Below are positions 7,686 through 14,974 of a stretch of DNA of 23,338 nt, piece after piece. The first letter of the stretch is position 1, and every line of letters starts with the position of its first letter. Source of the stretch: JAUWQU01 sp964605095 (GTDB lineage Bacteria > Planctomycetota > Phycisphaerae > SM23-33); assembly GCA_964605095.1 (NCBI GenBank), contig CAZSBS010000045.1:1-23338 (forward strand), written 5' to 3'. Both the position numbers and the translations under genes were made by a program. A model generated the notes under the pieces. The model saw only the letters and a list, made by a program, of their open reading frames with translations, was not told the DNA's origin and did no database searches.

Positions 7686-9386
7686 ATGAGCAGATTGATC
7701 ATCATGGTTTGCATCCTGGCAGTTGCCGTCGTGGTCCCTTCATTGGCCGTTGCGGCTGAGGGAAAAGCCAAGGCGGACGCCAAGTCGAAGGCCTCGAAGG
7801 CTCCGACACCGGGCAATTTCAGCAAGGCGATGACGATCGCCAAGAAGTATCTCATCATCCCTATCAAGAATGGCGCGAAGGGGTGCAAACTGGAGCTGGA
7901 AGTCGCTGGCAAGAAGGTCCGCCAGTACGACACGCAACTCGCCCCGGACGCCGGTTCCGTGGACTTCTGGGCGTATTTCACCATCGAGTCCTACAAGGGG
8001 CAGCCCGCGGTGGTCTCGGCCGGCGGCGCTACTGAGGAAGGCTTCTCGCTGATCCGGCAGTCCGACGAAATCCCCGGCCAGGAGAAGTTCTACACCGAGG
8101 AGCTTCGCCCGCAGTTGCGGTTCAGCCAGAAGGTCGGCTGGAACAACGACACCAACGGGATGGTGTACTACGACGGCGAATGGCACGTGTACTTCCAGCA
8201 CAACCCGGTCGGCTGGAAGTGGGGCAACATGACCTGGGGCCACGCCGTCAGCACCGACCTGATCCACTGGACTCAGTTGCCCAACGCCCTGTTCCCAAGC
8301 ACCATGGCCAAAGGTGCGTGCTTCTCGGGCAGCGCGGCCGTAGACCCGGACAACACGGCCGGCTTCCAGACCGGCAAGGAGAAGGTCATCGTCGCGGCGC
8401 TGACCGACACGGGCGCGGGCGAGGCTATCGCCTACAGCAACGACCGCGGGCGGACGTTCACCTGGTACGAGAAGAACCCGGTCGTCAAGCACAGCGGGCG
8501 CGACCCGAAGATCATCTGGTACGCCCCGGGCAAGCACTGGGTGATGGCCGTCTTCGACGAAAGCAAAGAGAACGGGGGGAACATCGCATTCTACACCTCG
8601 AAGGACCTCAAGGAGTGGGAGGTCCAGAGCCACTTGAAGGGCTACCACGAGTGCCCGGAGATCTTCGAGCTGCCGGTCGACGGCGACGCCGGCAACACAC
8701 GGTGGGTCGTCTTCGCCGGCGACGCTCGCTACGCAGTGGGAAAGTTTGACGGCAAGACCTTCACGCCGGCCCACGAGGGCAAGCATCGCGTGCACTACGG
8801 GTCGTACTACGCATCGCAGACCTTCAGCAATCCGCCGGATGGGCGGCGGATCCAGATCGGCTGGGCCCAAGTTGCCATGCCCGGCATGCCGTTCAACCAG
8901 GCTTTCAGCTTCCCGCATCGCCTGACGCTCCGCACTACACCCGACGGCATTCGGATGTTCGCCACGCCGATCGAGGAGATCGCCAAGCTTCGCAAGAAGA
9001 CCCACTCCGCCGGAAGCGCGGAACTGACCAGCGATTCACCCAAAAGCGTCGCGGTTTCGGGAGAGCTCTTCGAGATACGCGCGGAGTTCGCCGTCGGCCA
9101 GGCCAAGTCCGTCGGGCTGGACGTCGGCGGAAACCTGGTGAAATATGATGTCGCCGCCAAGAAGCTCAATGGAGCCGACATGGCGCCTGTCGATGGCAAG
9201 GTCTCCATGCAGGTGATAGTCGACCGGCCGATGATCGAGATCTGCGGCAACGACGGCGCCGTCTACATAACCTCAGGCCGCGGCAAGCGCGGCGACGTGT
9301 CGGCCATCAAGGCCTTCGCCGACGGCGGCAATGCCAAGCTTGTCAGCATGGAAATCCACGAGCTCAATTCCATCTGGAAGAAGTAG
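7686..9386 (+). CDS. Secreted glycoside hydrolase family 32 (levanase/inulinase/invertase type)
   Basis: This 566-aa enzyme hydrolyses beta-fructosyl linkages in sucrose or fructans, probably outside the cytoplasm. Residues 1-24 form a signal peptide (hydrophobic core IMVCILAVAVVVPSLAV, then AEG). After a Lys/Ala-rich linker and a beta domain (50-140) comes the five-bladed propeller. WNNDTNG at 152-158 carries the nucleophile Asp155, GRDP at 271-274 the transition-state Asp273, and HECPE at 321-325 the acid/base Glu322. The C-terminal about 130 residues form the usual beta-sandwich. The classic motif is W-x-N-D-P-N-G; here the Pro is Thr. ATG 7686 follows purine-rich AAGGAAGGAAAGG. It converges on the sugar ABC transporter operon. 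Specificity (levan, inulin or sucrose) cannot be read directly. Confidence 0.93.
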   Translation: MSRLIIMVCILAVAVVVPSLAVAAEGKAKADAKSKASKAPTPGNFSKAMTIAKKYLIIPIKNGAKGCKLELEVAGKKVRQYDTQLAPDAGSVDFWAYFTIESYKGQPAVVSAGGATEEGFSLIRQSDEIPGQEKFYTEELRPQLRFSQKVGWNNDTNGMVYYDGEWHVYFQHNPVGWKWGNMTWGHAVSTDLIHWTQLPNALFPSTMAKGACFSGSAAVDPDNTAGFQTGKEKVIVAALTDTGAGEAIAYSNDRGRTFTWYEKNPVVKHSGRDPKIIWYAPGKHWVMAVFDESKENGGNIAFYTSKDLKEWEVQSHLKGYHECPEIFELPVDGDAGNTRWVVFAGDARYAVGKFDGKTFTPAHEGKHRVHYGSYYASQTFSNPPDGRRIQIGWAQVAMPGMPFNQAFSFPHRLTLRTTPDGIRMFATPIEEIAKLRKKTHSAGSAELTSDSPKSVAVSGELFEIRAEFAVGQAKSVGLDVGGNLVKYDVAAKKLNGADMAPVDGKVSMQVIVDRPMIEICGNDGAVYITSGRGKRGDVSAIKAFADGGNAKLVSMEIHELNSIWKK

Positions 9387-9567
9387 AAGTAGTCGCAATC
9401 TACTGGCGCTGCCGGAACGCTCTCTGCCGGGAACGGGCCTCCTCGGGCCGGGTCCCTGCTATTCTCGCTGGTTTCCGTTATCCCCACGACCTGGGCGACC
9501 CGATCTCTTACCACGGATTGGCTGGGGCCATGTCGTAGGCTTTCAGCGACTTGACGCGGGCGGCCGG

Positions 9568-10563
9568 TTATTTCCGCCGGCGGACATCCACGTACACGGC
9601 CCCGAGGATCACCAGGCCCTTGACCACGTACTGGAGCGAGAAGTGGACGCCGGCCTGGTTGAGCCCCTTGTCGAGGATGCCGATTATCACCGCGCCGATC
9701 AGCGTGCCGACCATCATACCCTTGCCGCCGGTGAAGCTCGTCCCGCCAACTACGGCCGCCGCGATGGCGTTAAGCTCGAAGCCCACTCCGCTGGCCGGCT
9801 CGGCCGAGTACAACTGCGACGTGTTGATCAGCCCCGCCACGCCCGCCAGCAGCGCGCAAATCATGTACACCAGGACCTCCACCCGCACCAGCGGGATGCC
9901 GGTGAAGCGGGCGGCCTCGCGGTTGCCGCCTATCGCGTAAAGGTGCTGGCCGAAGCGTGTGCGGTGCAGCAGCAGCACGGCCAGCAGGAAGATCACGAGC
10001 ATGATGATGACGGGAACGGGGATTACGCCGCCCAACCGCCCGTTGCCCAGTTGCAGGAAGAAAGTCTCCTGGTCGGGCACGTGCATGGGTCTGCCCTCGT
10101 TGAACCGAAGGGCGGCCCCGCGGGCGATGAGCATGGTCGCCAGGGTGATGATGAAGGCAGGCATTTTTGTCTTGGCGGCGCATAGGCCGTTGAAAAGCCC
10201 CAGGGCGACAGCCGCGCCCAGACCCGCCAACAGCCCGATGGCCAAGGCGCCGGAGTTGTACGCGCCGCCGCCGGCCAGGATGCTCACGGTGATCGTTCCC
10301 ACCAGCGCCAGCACCGCGCCCACCGACAGGTCGATGCCGCCGATCAGGATCGTCAGCGTCATGCCGAAGGCCAGGATGGCGTTGATCGAGATCTGCTGCA
10401 CGATGTCGATCTGGTTGCCCTGTTCCCAGAAGCCCGAGATGCCGGGCCACCAGTGGAAGATCGCCTGACCGTCCCACCAGACGTACGGCAGACCGAAACG
10501 GAAGATCAGTTGCAGCGCCAGCACGGCCAGCAGCAGCGGGATCAATTGTCTGAACGTTCTCAC
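9568..10563 (-). CDS. rbsC: Ribose-type ABC transporter permease
   Basis: A 331-aa integral membrane protein of the RbsC/AraH/XylH family. It forms the channel through which the periplasmic sugar is moved. About ten hydrophobic helices are visible, with the family hallmarks GMTLTILIGGIDLSVGAVLA (residues about 70-90), RxG, YAIGGNREAARFTGI and the late AAAVVGGTSFTGGKGM loop. The start is GTG 10563, overlapping the stop of the ATPase gene as GTGA; the frame is open further upstream but that stretch shadows rbsA. It is last in the rbsB-rbsA-rbsC operon and ends 181 bases from the convergent GH32 stop. The sugar may be fructose or another monosaccharide; rbs denotes family, not proven substrate. 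Confidence 0.92.
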   Translation of the reverse strand: MRTFRQLIPLLLAVLALQLIFRFGLPYVWWDGQAIFHWWPGISGFWEQGNQIDIVQQISINAILAFGMTLTILIGGIDLSVGAVLALVGTITVSILAGGGAYNSGALAIGLLAGLGAAVALGLFNGLCAAKTKMPAFIITLATMLIARGAALRFNEGRPMHVPDQETFFLQLGNGRLGGVIPVPVIIMLVIFLLAVLLLHRTRFGQHLYAIGGNREAARFTGIPLVRVEVLVYMICALLAGVAGLINTSQLYSAEPASGVGFELNAIAAAVVGGTSFTGGKGMMVGTLIGAVIIGILDKGLNQAGVHFSLQYVVKGLVILGAVYVDVRRRK

Positions 10564-12071
10564 ATCCGGGCTCCCGTCAAGACGGCCATGATCTGCTCGG
10601 GCGAGTCCTGCCCGGCAGGGGCGATCTGGAGGATATGGTTGTCGCGGTAGAGGGCGACGCGGTGCGACATGTTGAGCACCTCCGACAGGTCGGAGGAGAT
10701 CATCAGGATAGCCGTGCCCTCCTCGACCAGGCGGTTGATGATGAGGAACATCTCCTCGCGGGCCCCGACATCCACGCCGCGGGTGGGCTCGTCCAGGATC
10801 AGGATCCGCGGGCGGTGCTCCATCCACCGCCCCACAATCACCTTCTGCTGGTTGCCGCCGGACAGGTCAGCCACGCACTGATCGGCTGAGGATGTCTTGA
10901 TGCCGAACTCGCTGATGGCCCGCTGGACGATGCGGTCGCGCCGAGCCGGGCGGGGCCAGCCCCAGCGGATCCACTCCCGCAACCAGGGCAGGGCCAGGTT
11001 GAAGCCCACCGTCTGGCCCAGGTACAACCCCTCCTTCTTGCGGTCCTCGCTGACCATGACGATGCCGGCGGCCAGGGCGTCGCGCGGATTCTTGAGCACG
11101 ACCGGCCTGCCGTCGACCAGGACCTGCCCGCCCCGCACGCGGTCGATGCCGAACAGCGCCCGGGCAAGCTCGGTCCGGCCCGAGCCCACCAGCCCGGCCA
11201 GGCCAAGCACCTCGCCGTAGTGCAGGTCGAAGCTCACGCCGGCGACGGTCGGGCTGTGCAGGCCCCGGACGGACAGGGCGACCTTGCCCGGCTTGTGGGG
11301 CGGGCGGTGGAAGTGGTCCTTGATGTCTCGCCCCACCATCCAATGGATCAACTCCTGCTGGTTGACCATCGAGGTCGGCTGTGTGCCGATAGACCGCCCG
11401 TCTCGCAGCACCGTGATCCGGTCAGCCAGGCGGATGATCTCTTCCAGACGGTGCGAGATGTAGATGATGCCGACGCCCTGCTGGCGCAGGCGGTCGATGG
11501 TGACGAAGAGGGCCTCGGTCTCTGCCTCCGAGAGCGAACTGGTTGGCTCGTCCAGCACCAGCACCCGCACTTGGCAGGACAGGGCCCGAGCGATCTCGAC
11601 CAGTTGCTGGTGGGCCACCGTCAGGTCGCTGACCACAGCGTCCACGCGGCACAACTCGTGCAGGCCCAGCCGGGCGACCAGTTCGCGGGCCTCGTGGCGC
11701 ATCCTGCCCCGCTGAAGCCAGCCGAGCCTTCGCGGCTCGCGGCCCATGTAGATGTTCTCAGCCACCGTCAGGTTGGGCGCCAGCGAGAGCTCCTGGTGTA
11801 TGATGCGGATGCCGCAGCGGTCGGCGTCGGCGACGCCGCGGATGCCGGCGATCCGGCCGTCGATGCGAATCGTGCCGGCCTCCGGGATGTGGATGCCGCC
11901 CAGGACCTTGATGAGGGTGCTCTTGCCGGCGCCGTTCTCGCCCAGCAGTGCGTGGACCTCGCCGCGGCGCAGCTCAAAGCCGACCTGGTCCAGCGCGGTC
12001 ACCCCGGCAAACCGCTTGGTCACGCCTTCCAGGGCCAGCAGCGGTACATCGCCTGTGGGGGGGCCGACCAT
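10560..12071 (-). CDS. rbsA: Ribose-type ABC transporter ATPase with two nucleotide-binding domains
   Basis: A 503-aa tandem ATPase of the RbsA/MglA/XylG family. The first half has Walker A GENGAGKST (44-52), the signature region LTVAHQQLVEIARAL and Walker B VLVLDEPTSSLSE. The second half has the degenerate Walker A GLVGSGRTELA normal for this family, a canonical LSGGNQQKVIVGRW signature and Walker B ILILDEPTRGVDVGA. The first signature is LTVAHQQ where family members usually have LSVGQQQ, a mild deviation. ATG 12071 is two bases past the rbsB stop; the frame stays open upstream only as a shadow of rbsB. It overlaps rbsC by four bases, so the three are co-translated. Confidence 0.94.
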   Translation of the reverse strand: MVGPPTGDVPLLALEGVTKRFAGVTALDQVGFELRRGEVHALLGENGAGKSTLIKVLGGIHIPEAGTIRIDGRIAGIRGVADADRCGIRIIHQELSLAPNLTVAENIYMGREPRRLGWLQRGRMRHEARELVARLGLHELCRVDAVVSDLTVAHQQLVEIARALSCQVRVLVLDEPTSSLSEAETEALFVTIDRLRQQGVGIIYISHRLEEIIRLADRITVLRDGRSIGTQPTSMVNQQELIHWMVGRDIKDHFHRPPHKPGKVALSVRGLHSPTVAGVSFDLHYGEVLGLAGLVGSGRTELARALFGIDRVRGGQVLVDGRPVVLKNPRDALAAGIVMVSEDRKKEGLYLGQTVGFNLALPWLREWIRWGWPRPARRDRIVQRAISEFGIKTSSADQCVADLSGGNQQKVIVGRWMEHRPRILILDEPTRGVDVGAREEMFLIINRLVEEGTAILMISSDLSEVLNMSHRVALYRDNHILQIAPAGQDSPEQIMAVLTGARM

Positions 12072-12073
12072 GC

Positions 12074-13018
12074 TCAGTCCTTCTTCAGAAAGCTGTCGGC
12101 GTTCTCCCGAGTGATCAACTCGACTCTGATCTTGATGTCCTGCTCGACCGGTTTGCCGGCAAGGCCTTCGTAGGCCTTCTCGGCGGCTACGCGCCCGATC
12201 TCGGCCGGGAACTGCGCGGAGGTGGAGTACAGCTTGCCGGACTTGATGGCGGCCACGCCCTCGGCCGAGCCGTCCACCGTGACCACGGTCACCTCGCCGA
12301 CGCGACCGACCGATTCCAGGGCGGAGATGCACCCCAGCGCGCTGGGGTCGTTGATGGGGAACGCGGCGTCGAGTTCCTTGAACCGGCCCAGCAGGTCCTT
12401 CATGACCGGGCGGGCGGTATCGGTTGTGCCCTTGCCCTCCTGCGTGTCCAGCAGAGTCATGCCGGGGTGCTTGGCCATTTCTTCCTTGAATCCGTCGACG
12501 CGGTCGATGCACGCCTTGTTGACCGACTGATGGAGGATGACGACCTTGGCGTTGGGCTTGACCTTGGCCAGGGCGCGGCAGGCCAGCCGGCCCGCCTCGA
12601 CGTTGTCGCTGGCCACCGTGCATAACGCCAGGTCAATGTCCTTGGCCGGGGCGTCCACCACGATGCACGGGATCTTCTTGTCCTTCGCCTGAAGCAGGCT
12701 GCCCTTGATGCCTTCCCAGTTGACGGGGTTGATGAAGATGGCGGCCGCGTCCTGGTGGATTAGGTCCGAGATGTCGTTCTTCTGCTTGAGGCTGTTCCAC
12801 TGGGCGTCCAGTGTGACCAGGCGGTCGCCGTGGGCCTCGACGACCTTCTTGATGCCCTCGTTGAGCTCGACGAAGAAGGGGTTGTTCATCGTCTGGAACG
12901 TAACGCCGAAGAGCCGACCCTTGCCGGCAGGCTGGCTGGTGGAGGATGGGGCCGACTTGGAGCACCCGGCCGTCACCAAGGCCGTCAGAACGACTGCCAA
13001 CAGAAGCTTGGCCTTCAT
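12074..13018 (-). CDS. rbsB: Ribose-type sugar-binding lipoprotein
   Basis: A 314-aa periplasmic-binding protein of the type I sugar family (Peripla_BP_4), first in the transporter operon. The chosen start is ATG 13018, where AAAGGAGAA lies upstream at usual spacing and the signal peptide begins directly (MKAKLLLAVV). The upstream in-frame start at 13066 would put 16 polar residues before it. The lipobox is VTAGC with Cys19, so the protein is lipid-anchored rather than free, which is common outside Proteobacteria. The mature protein opens with the family pattern GVTFQTMNNPFFVELNEGIK and has the ligand-site segments INPVNWEG, VDAPAK and INDPSALG. The ligand is likely a pentose or hexose, possibly fructose given the GH32 neighbour. 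Confidence 0.93.
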   Translation of the reverse strand: MKAKLLLAVVLTALVTAGCSKSAPSSTSQPAGKGRLFGVTFQTMNNPFFVELNEGIKKVVEAHGDRLVTLDAQWNSLKQKNDISDLIHQDAAAIFINPVNWEGIKGSLLQAKDKKIPCIVVDAPAKDIDLALCTVASDNVEAGRLACRALAKVKPNAKVVILHQSVNKACIDRVDGFKEEMAKHPGMTLLDTQEGKGTTDTARPVMKDLLGRFKELDAAFPINDPSALGCISALESVGRVGEVTVVTVDGSAEGVAAIKSGKLYSTSAQFPAEIGRVAAEKAYEGLAGKPVEQDIKIRVELITRENADSFLKKD

Positions 13019-13074
13019 CTCATGTTCTCCTTTTCCGGTGAATCGGGGTCCAAGATGACTCGACACGGCCGCGC

Positions 13075-13103
13075 ATTGTACGATCGAACGGCTACCGTTT
13101 CCA
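13075..13103 (-). promoter_or_regulatory. Possible sigma70-type promoter of the rbsBAC operon
   Basis: On the minus strand TGGAAA (13103-13098) and TACAAT (13080-13075) are separated by 17 bases, 57 bases upstream of the rbsB start. The matches are four of six to TTGACA and five of six to TATAAT. There is no operator repeat obvious beside it. Confidence 0.3.
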
Positions 13104-13400
13104 CAGCCTGTCTCTGGTTTGTCTTCGGCGGCAGCGCGAGCGCCGAGTTACTGGCTCTGCCGGTGCGGTGATGGCGACTTCCGTGGTTGATCCAATCCGG
13201 CTTCCTACAAAGTCAGGCCGCTCGGCTGGCGAAGAACGCTCCCAGAAATGCCAAGACTATCCGTAAGATGCCCACCTCCATGCCTCCATGTTTGGTCATG
13301 AGGCCGGAATCCTACTGCAAAGGCGTGCTTCGGGCAACAGCCGCAACTCCTTTATAATCAACGAGGACGGAGTTCGGTGGGGGCCTGCCGTCGAAGCACC
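13104..13400. other. Intergenic region between the SWIM gene and the rbs promoter, no gene seen
   Basis: No supported gene lies here. It holds a separated inverted repeat AACTCC/GGAGTT (13345-13350 and 13369-13374) close to the end of the SWIM gene. The repeat has no T-run after it, so it is not a convincing intrinsic terminator. A TATAAT-like word at 13353 would point into the antisense strand of the SWIM gene. Confidence 0.4.
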
Positions 13401-14366
13401 TCACTTGGCCTTGGGCCGCTTTCGCGGCGGGCGAGTTGCCGCTTGAGATGCGCGGACACCTCGCTTGGCCTTGCCCCCGGCTGATTCACCGGCGCGGACC
13501 CCGAGGCGGGCAGAGGCCAAAGGCTTCGCCGACTTCTTGCCGCGCCCTCCGGCAGCAGATCGGCTAGATCGAGTCTTGGCGGTTTTCTTAGCGCCAGCCT
13601 TGGCGGCGGCGCCTTTGGCAGGAGATAGGGCTGCTGATGAGGGAACTACCGTGTCCATTTCGATGCCAAACACCTCGGCCAGATCGCTCTCGGCGATAGT
13701 CTTCTTTCCGGATGAGGTCGCCGGGGCAAGGACTTGGCCAGCGGCGGCCCGCTCGATCAGTTCCATGTGATCCACCTGGCGCAGCACAAACAATAGTTCA
13801 GGCTTCTCGTCCAGGCGGGCTCCCACGCCGTAGAGCGCCGCGGCCACGTGTTTGCACATGTCCGCCCAGTCGGGGCAGGAACAGTCCAGGGAGATTTCCG
13901 ACGGCTTGGGGAACAAGCCCTGCTCGCGGTGGGTAATGATCTCCATGACGCCCCGCGACAGCCGGCCCTGGAGCAGTTCCAGGACGGAGGCGATCTTTCC
14001 GGCGCACTGAGAACTGATGGCCTGCCAGTGGGGCTTGCTCAGCGGCTTGATCTTGATCTCAATGTTGTAAAGCGATGAACCGCTGACCCTGGCCGTCACC
14101 TTGCCTGGCTTGATCTGCAAGTCCACCACCGAGCCATTCCGCACGTAGGTCCGCCCGCGAGGCAGACGGTTGGCGAAATCGCTATAGGATTCCAGGTTCT
14201 CGCACCAGGCCTTGCCCCAGAACGTGTTGGCGATCTGCCGGCCCTCGATCTGGACGGGGGTGATGGTTTGGCCCTTCTTGGCAAGCTTGGCCATCTCACG
14301 GGCGGCCTTGGCGCGGCGCTGGGCGACGGGGACGTAGGGGCGAAATCCGTAGTCGTACCAACTCAT
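13401..14366 (-). CDS. SWIM zinc-finger protein with basic histone-H1-like tail
   Basis: A 321-aa protein beginning MSWYDYGFRPYVPVAQRR, the usual start of bacterial SWIM proteins, at ATG 14366 with AAGGAG upstream; the in-frame ATG 14405 lies in the repeat region and lacks support. Residues about 35-150 form the conserved pre-SWIM domain (ANTFWGKAWCENLESYSDFA). The SWIM finger is C162-x-C164-x6-C171-x-H173, predicted to bind zinc and DNA or protein. Residues 248-321 are a low-complexity Lys/Arg/Ala/Ser tail like histone H1, suited to nonspecific nucleic acid binding. SWIM proteins of this type are commonly encoded next to an SNF2 helicase, as here, and probably act with it; the process is not established. 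Confidence 0.9.
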   Translation of the reverse strand: MSWYDYGFRPYVPVAQRRAKAAREMAKLAKKGQTITPVQIEGRQIANTFWGKAWCENLESYSDFANRLPRGRTYVRNGSVVDLQIKPGKVTARVSGSSLYNIEIKIKPLSKPHWQAISSQCAGKIASVLELLQGRLSRGVMEIITHREQGLFPKPSEISLDCSCPDWADMCKHVAAALYGVGARLDEKPELLFVLRQVDHMELIERAAAGQVLAPATSSGKKTIAESDLAEVFGIEMDTVVPSSAALSPAKGAAAKAGAKKTAKTRSSRSAAGGRGKKSAKPLASARLGVRAGESAGGKAKRGVRASQAATRPPRKRPKAK

Positions 14367-14396
14367 TCTAGGCTCCTTGAAGAATGTTCTATGAAG

Positions 14397-14471
14397 AATG
14401 TTCAATGCTCAATGATCAATTTCCAATCAATGTTCAATGAAGAATGAAGAATGTTCAATGCTCAATCAATA
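14397..14471. repeat. Left arm of an IVS-like inverted-repeat element
   Basis: An AT-rich arm built from AATGTTCAATG and AATGCTCAAT words. 14397-14414 (18 nt) is the perfect reverse complement of 14955-14972, and 14456-14471 (16 nt) is the perfect reverse complement of 14937-14952, in nested order. A 21-nt direct repeat (14393-14413 and 14446-14466) lies inside this arm. With the right arm it can pair to bring the four-helix-bundle gene into the loop. Confidence 0.85.
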
Positions 14472-14482
14472 CTTAATAATGC

Positions 14483-14917
14483 TCAACCAGATTTGCTGTC
14501 GCAACTGCGGAATATCTTGGCGAAGATCAGGTTCAGTTCCTTTGCTTCCTGCCAAAGGGGCATGGCAGTGTCTTTCAGGTCGGGTACCGCACTTGCCATC
14601 ATCCTCAGCCAGTACTTTGTTTCGCTGGCTTCTTTCTTGCGGATGCCGATCTTGTTGCGAAAGTCCTTCTTGGAGACGCCTTCATTGGCCTCGGCGTAGT
14701 TCGCCCCGACGCTGGTTCCGCTGTTGACCAATTGTGTAATCATGTCCCGCGTGACGACCGTGACAGGCAATGACTTGGCGAACGCAATGATCGCCTCGCC
14801 AAACAACGTTGTCCTCTCATGCAAATCAAAGACATGGCTGGGTAACTTGGTGCTTCCGGGTCCGATGCAATCGTTGCCGGCTGTGCCCTGTTCAGCATTC
14901 GCCCTGTCGTCGCCCAT
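14483..14917 (-). CDS. Four-helix-bundle protein of the 23S rRNA intervening-sequence family
   Basis: A 144-aa protein of the S23/IVP family first known from 23S rRNA intervening sequences. It has the family pattern FDLHERTTLFGEAIIAFAKS (residues about 30-49), QLVNSGTSVGANYAEANEG (about 62-80), then KKDFRNKIGIRKKEASETKY and WLRMM. Homologues form a pentameric four-helix bundle; their biochemical role is unsettled. ATG 14917 has GGAGA seven bases upstream, and the spacer and start codon lie in a copy of the AATGTTCAATG word of the surrounding repeats. The first 30 residues are polar and variable. It lies between an SNF2 helicase and a SWIM gene on the same strand and is bracketed by nested inverted repeats, so it looks like an inserted cassette. 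Confidence 0.93.
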   Translation of the reverse strand: MGDDRANAEQGTAGNDCIGPGSTKLPSHVFDLHERTTLFGEAIIAFAKSLPVTVVTRDMITQLVNSGTSVGANYAEANEGVSKKDFRNKIGIRKKEASETKYWLRMMASAVPDLKDTAMPLWQEAKELNLIFAKIFRSCDSKSG

Positions 14918-14936
14918 TGAACATTCTCCGCGTGAT

Positions 14937-14972
14937 TATTGATTGAGCATTGTGCATTGAGCATTGAACATT
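14937..14972. repeat. Right arm of the IVS-like inverted-repeat element
   Basis: This arm consists of two words, 14937-14952 and 14955-14972, that are perfect reverse complements of 14456-14471 and 14397-14414. The outer end lies two bases from the stop codon of the SNF2 gene (14975-14977). The element therefore fills nearly the whole gap between the helicase and SWIM genes. Confidence 0.85.
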
Positions 14973-14974
14973 TA

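Noticed and set aside
7740..9005. A 421-codon minus-strand frame opposite the GH32 gene
   Set aside because: The sense strand carries the three GH32 catalytic motifs; the antisense frame has no motif of its own.
9387..9567. Shared terminator between the convergent GH32 and rbsC genes
   Set aside because: Only GC-rich direct words (GGGCC) are present; I saw no stem with a T-run on either strand.
13213..13281. A 22-codon hydrophobic peptide frame on the minus strand, starting MEVGILRIVLAF
   Set aside because: A GGAGG word is only one base from the start codon, there is no other support, and a hydrophobic 22-mer can occur by chance.
13345..13374. AACTCC/GGAGTT inverted repeat behind the SWIM gene as a terminator
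   Set aside because: The loop is 18 bases, the stem only six, and no T-run follows on the transcribed strand.
14393..14466. CRISPR-like array of AATGTTCAATG words
   Set aside because: The units are short, of uneven spacing and without unique spacers; their pairing with the right arm explains them better.
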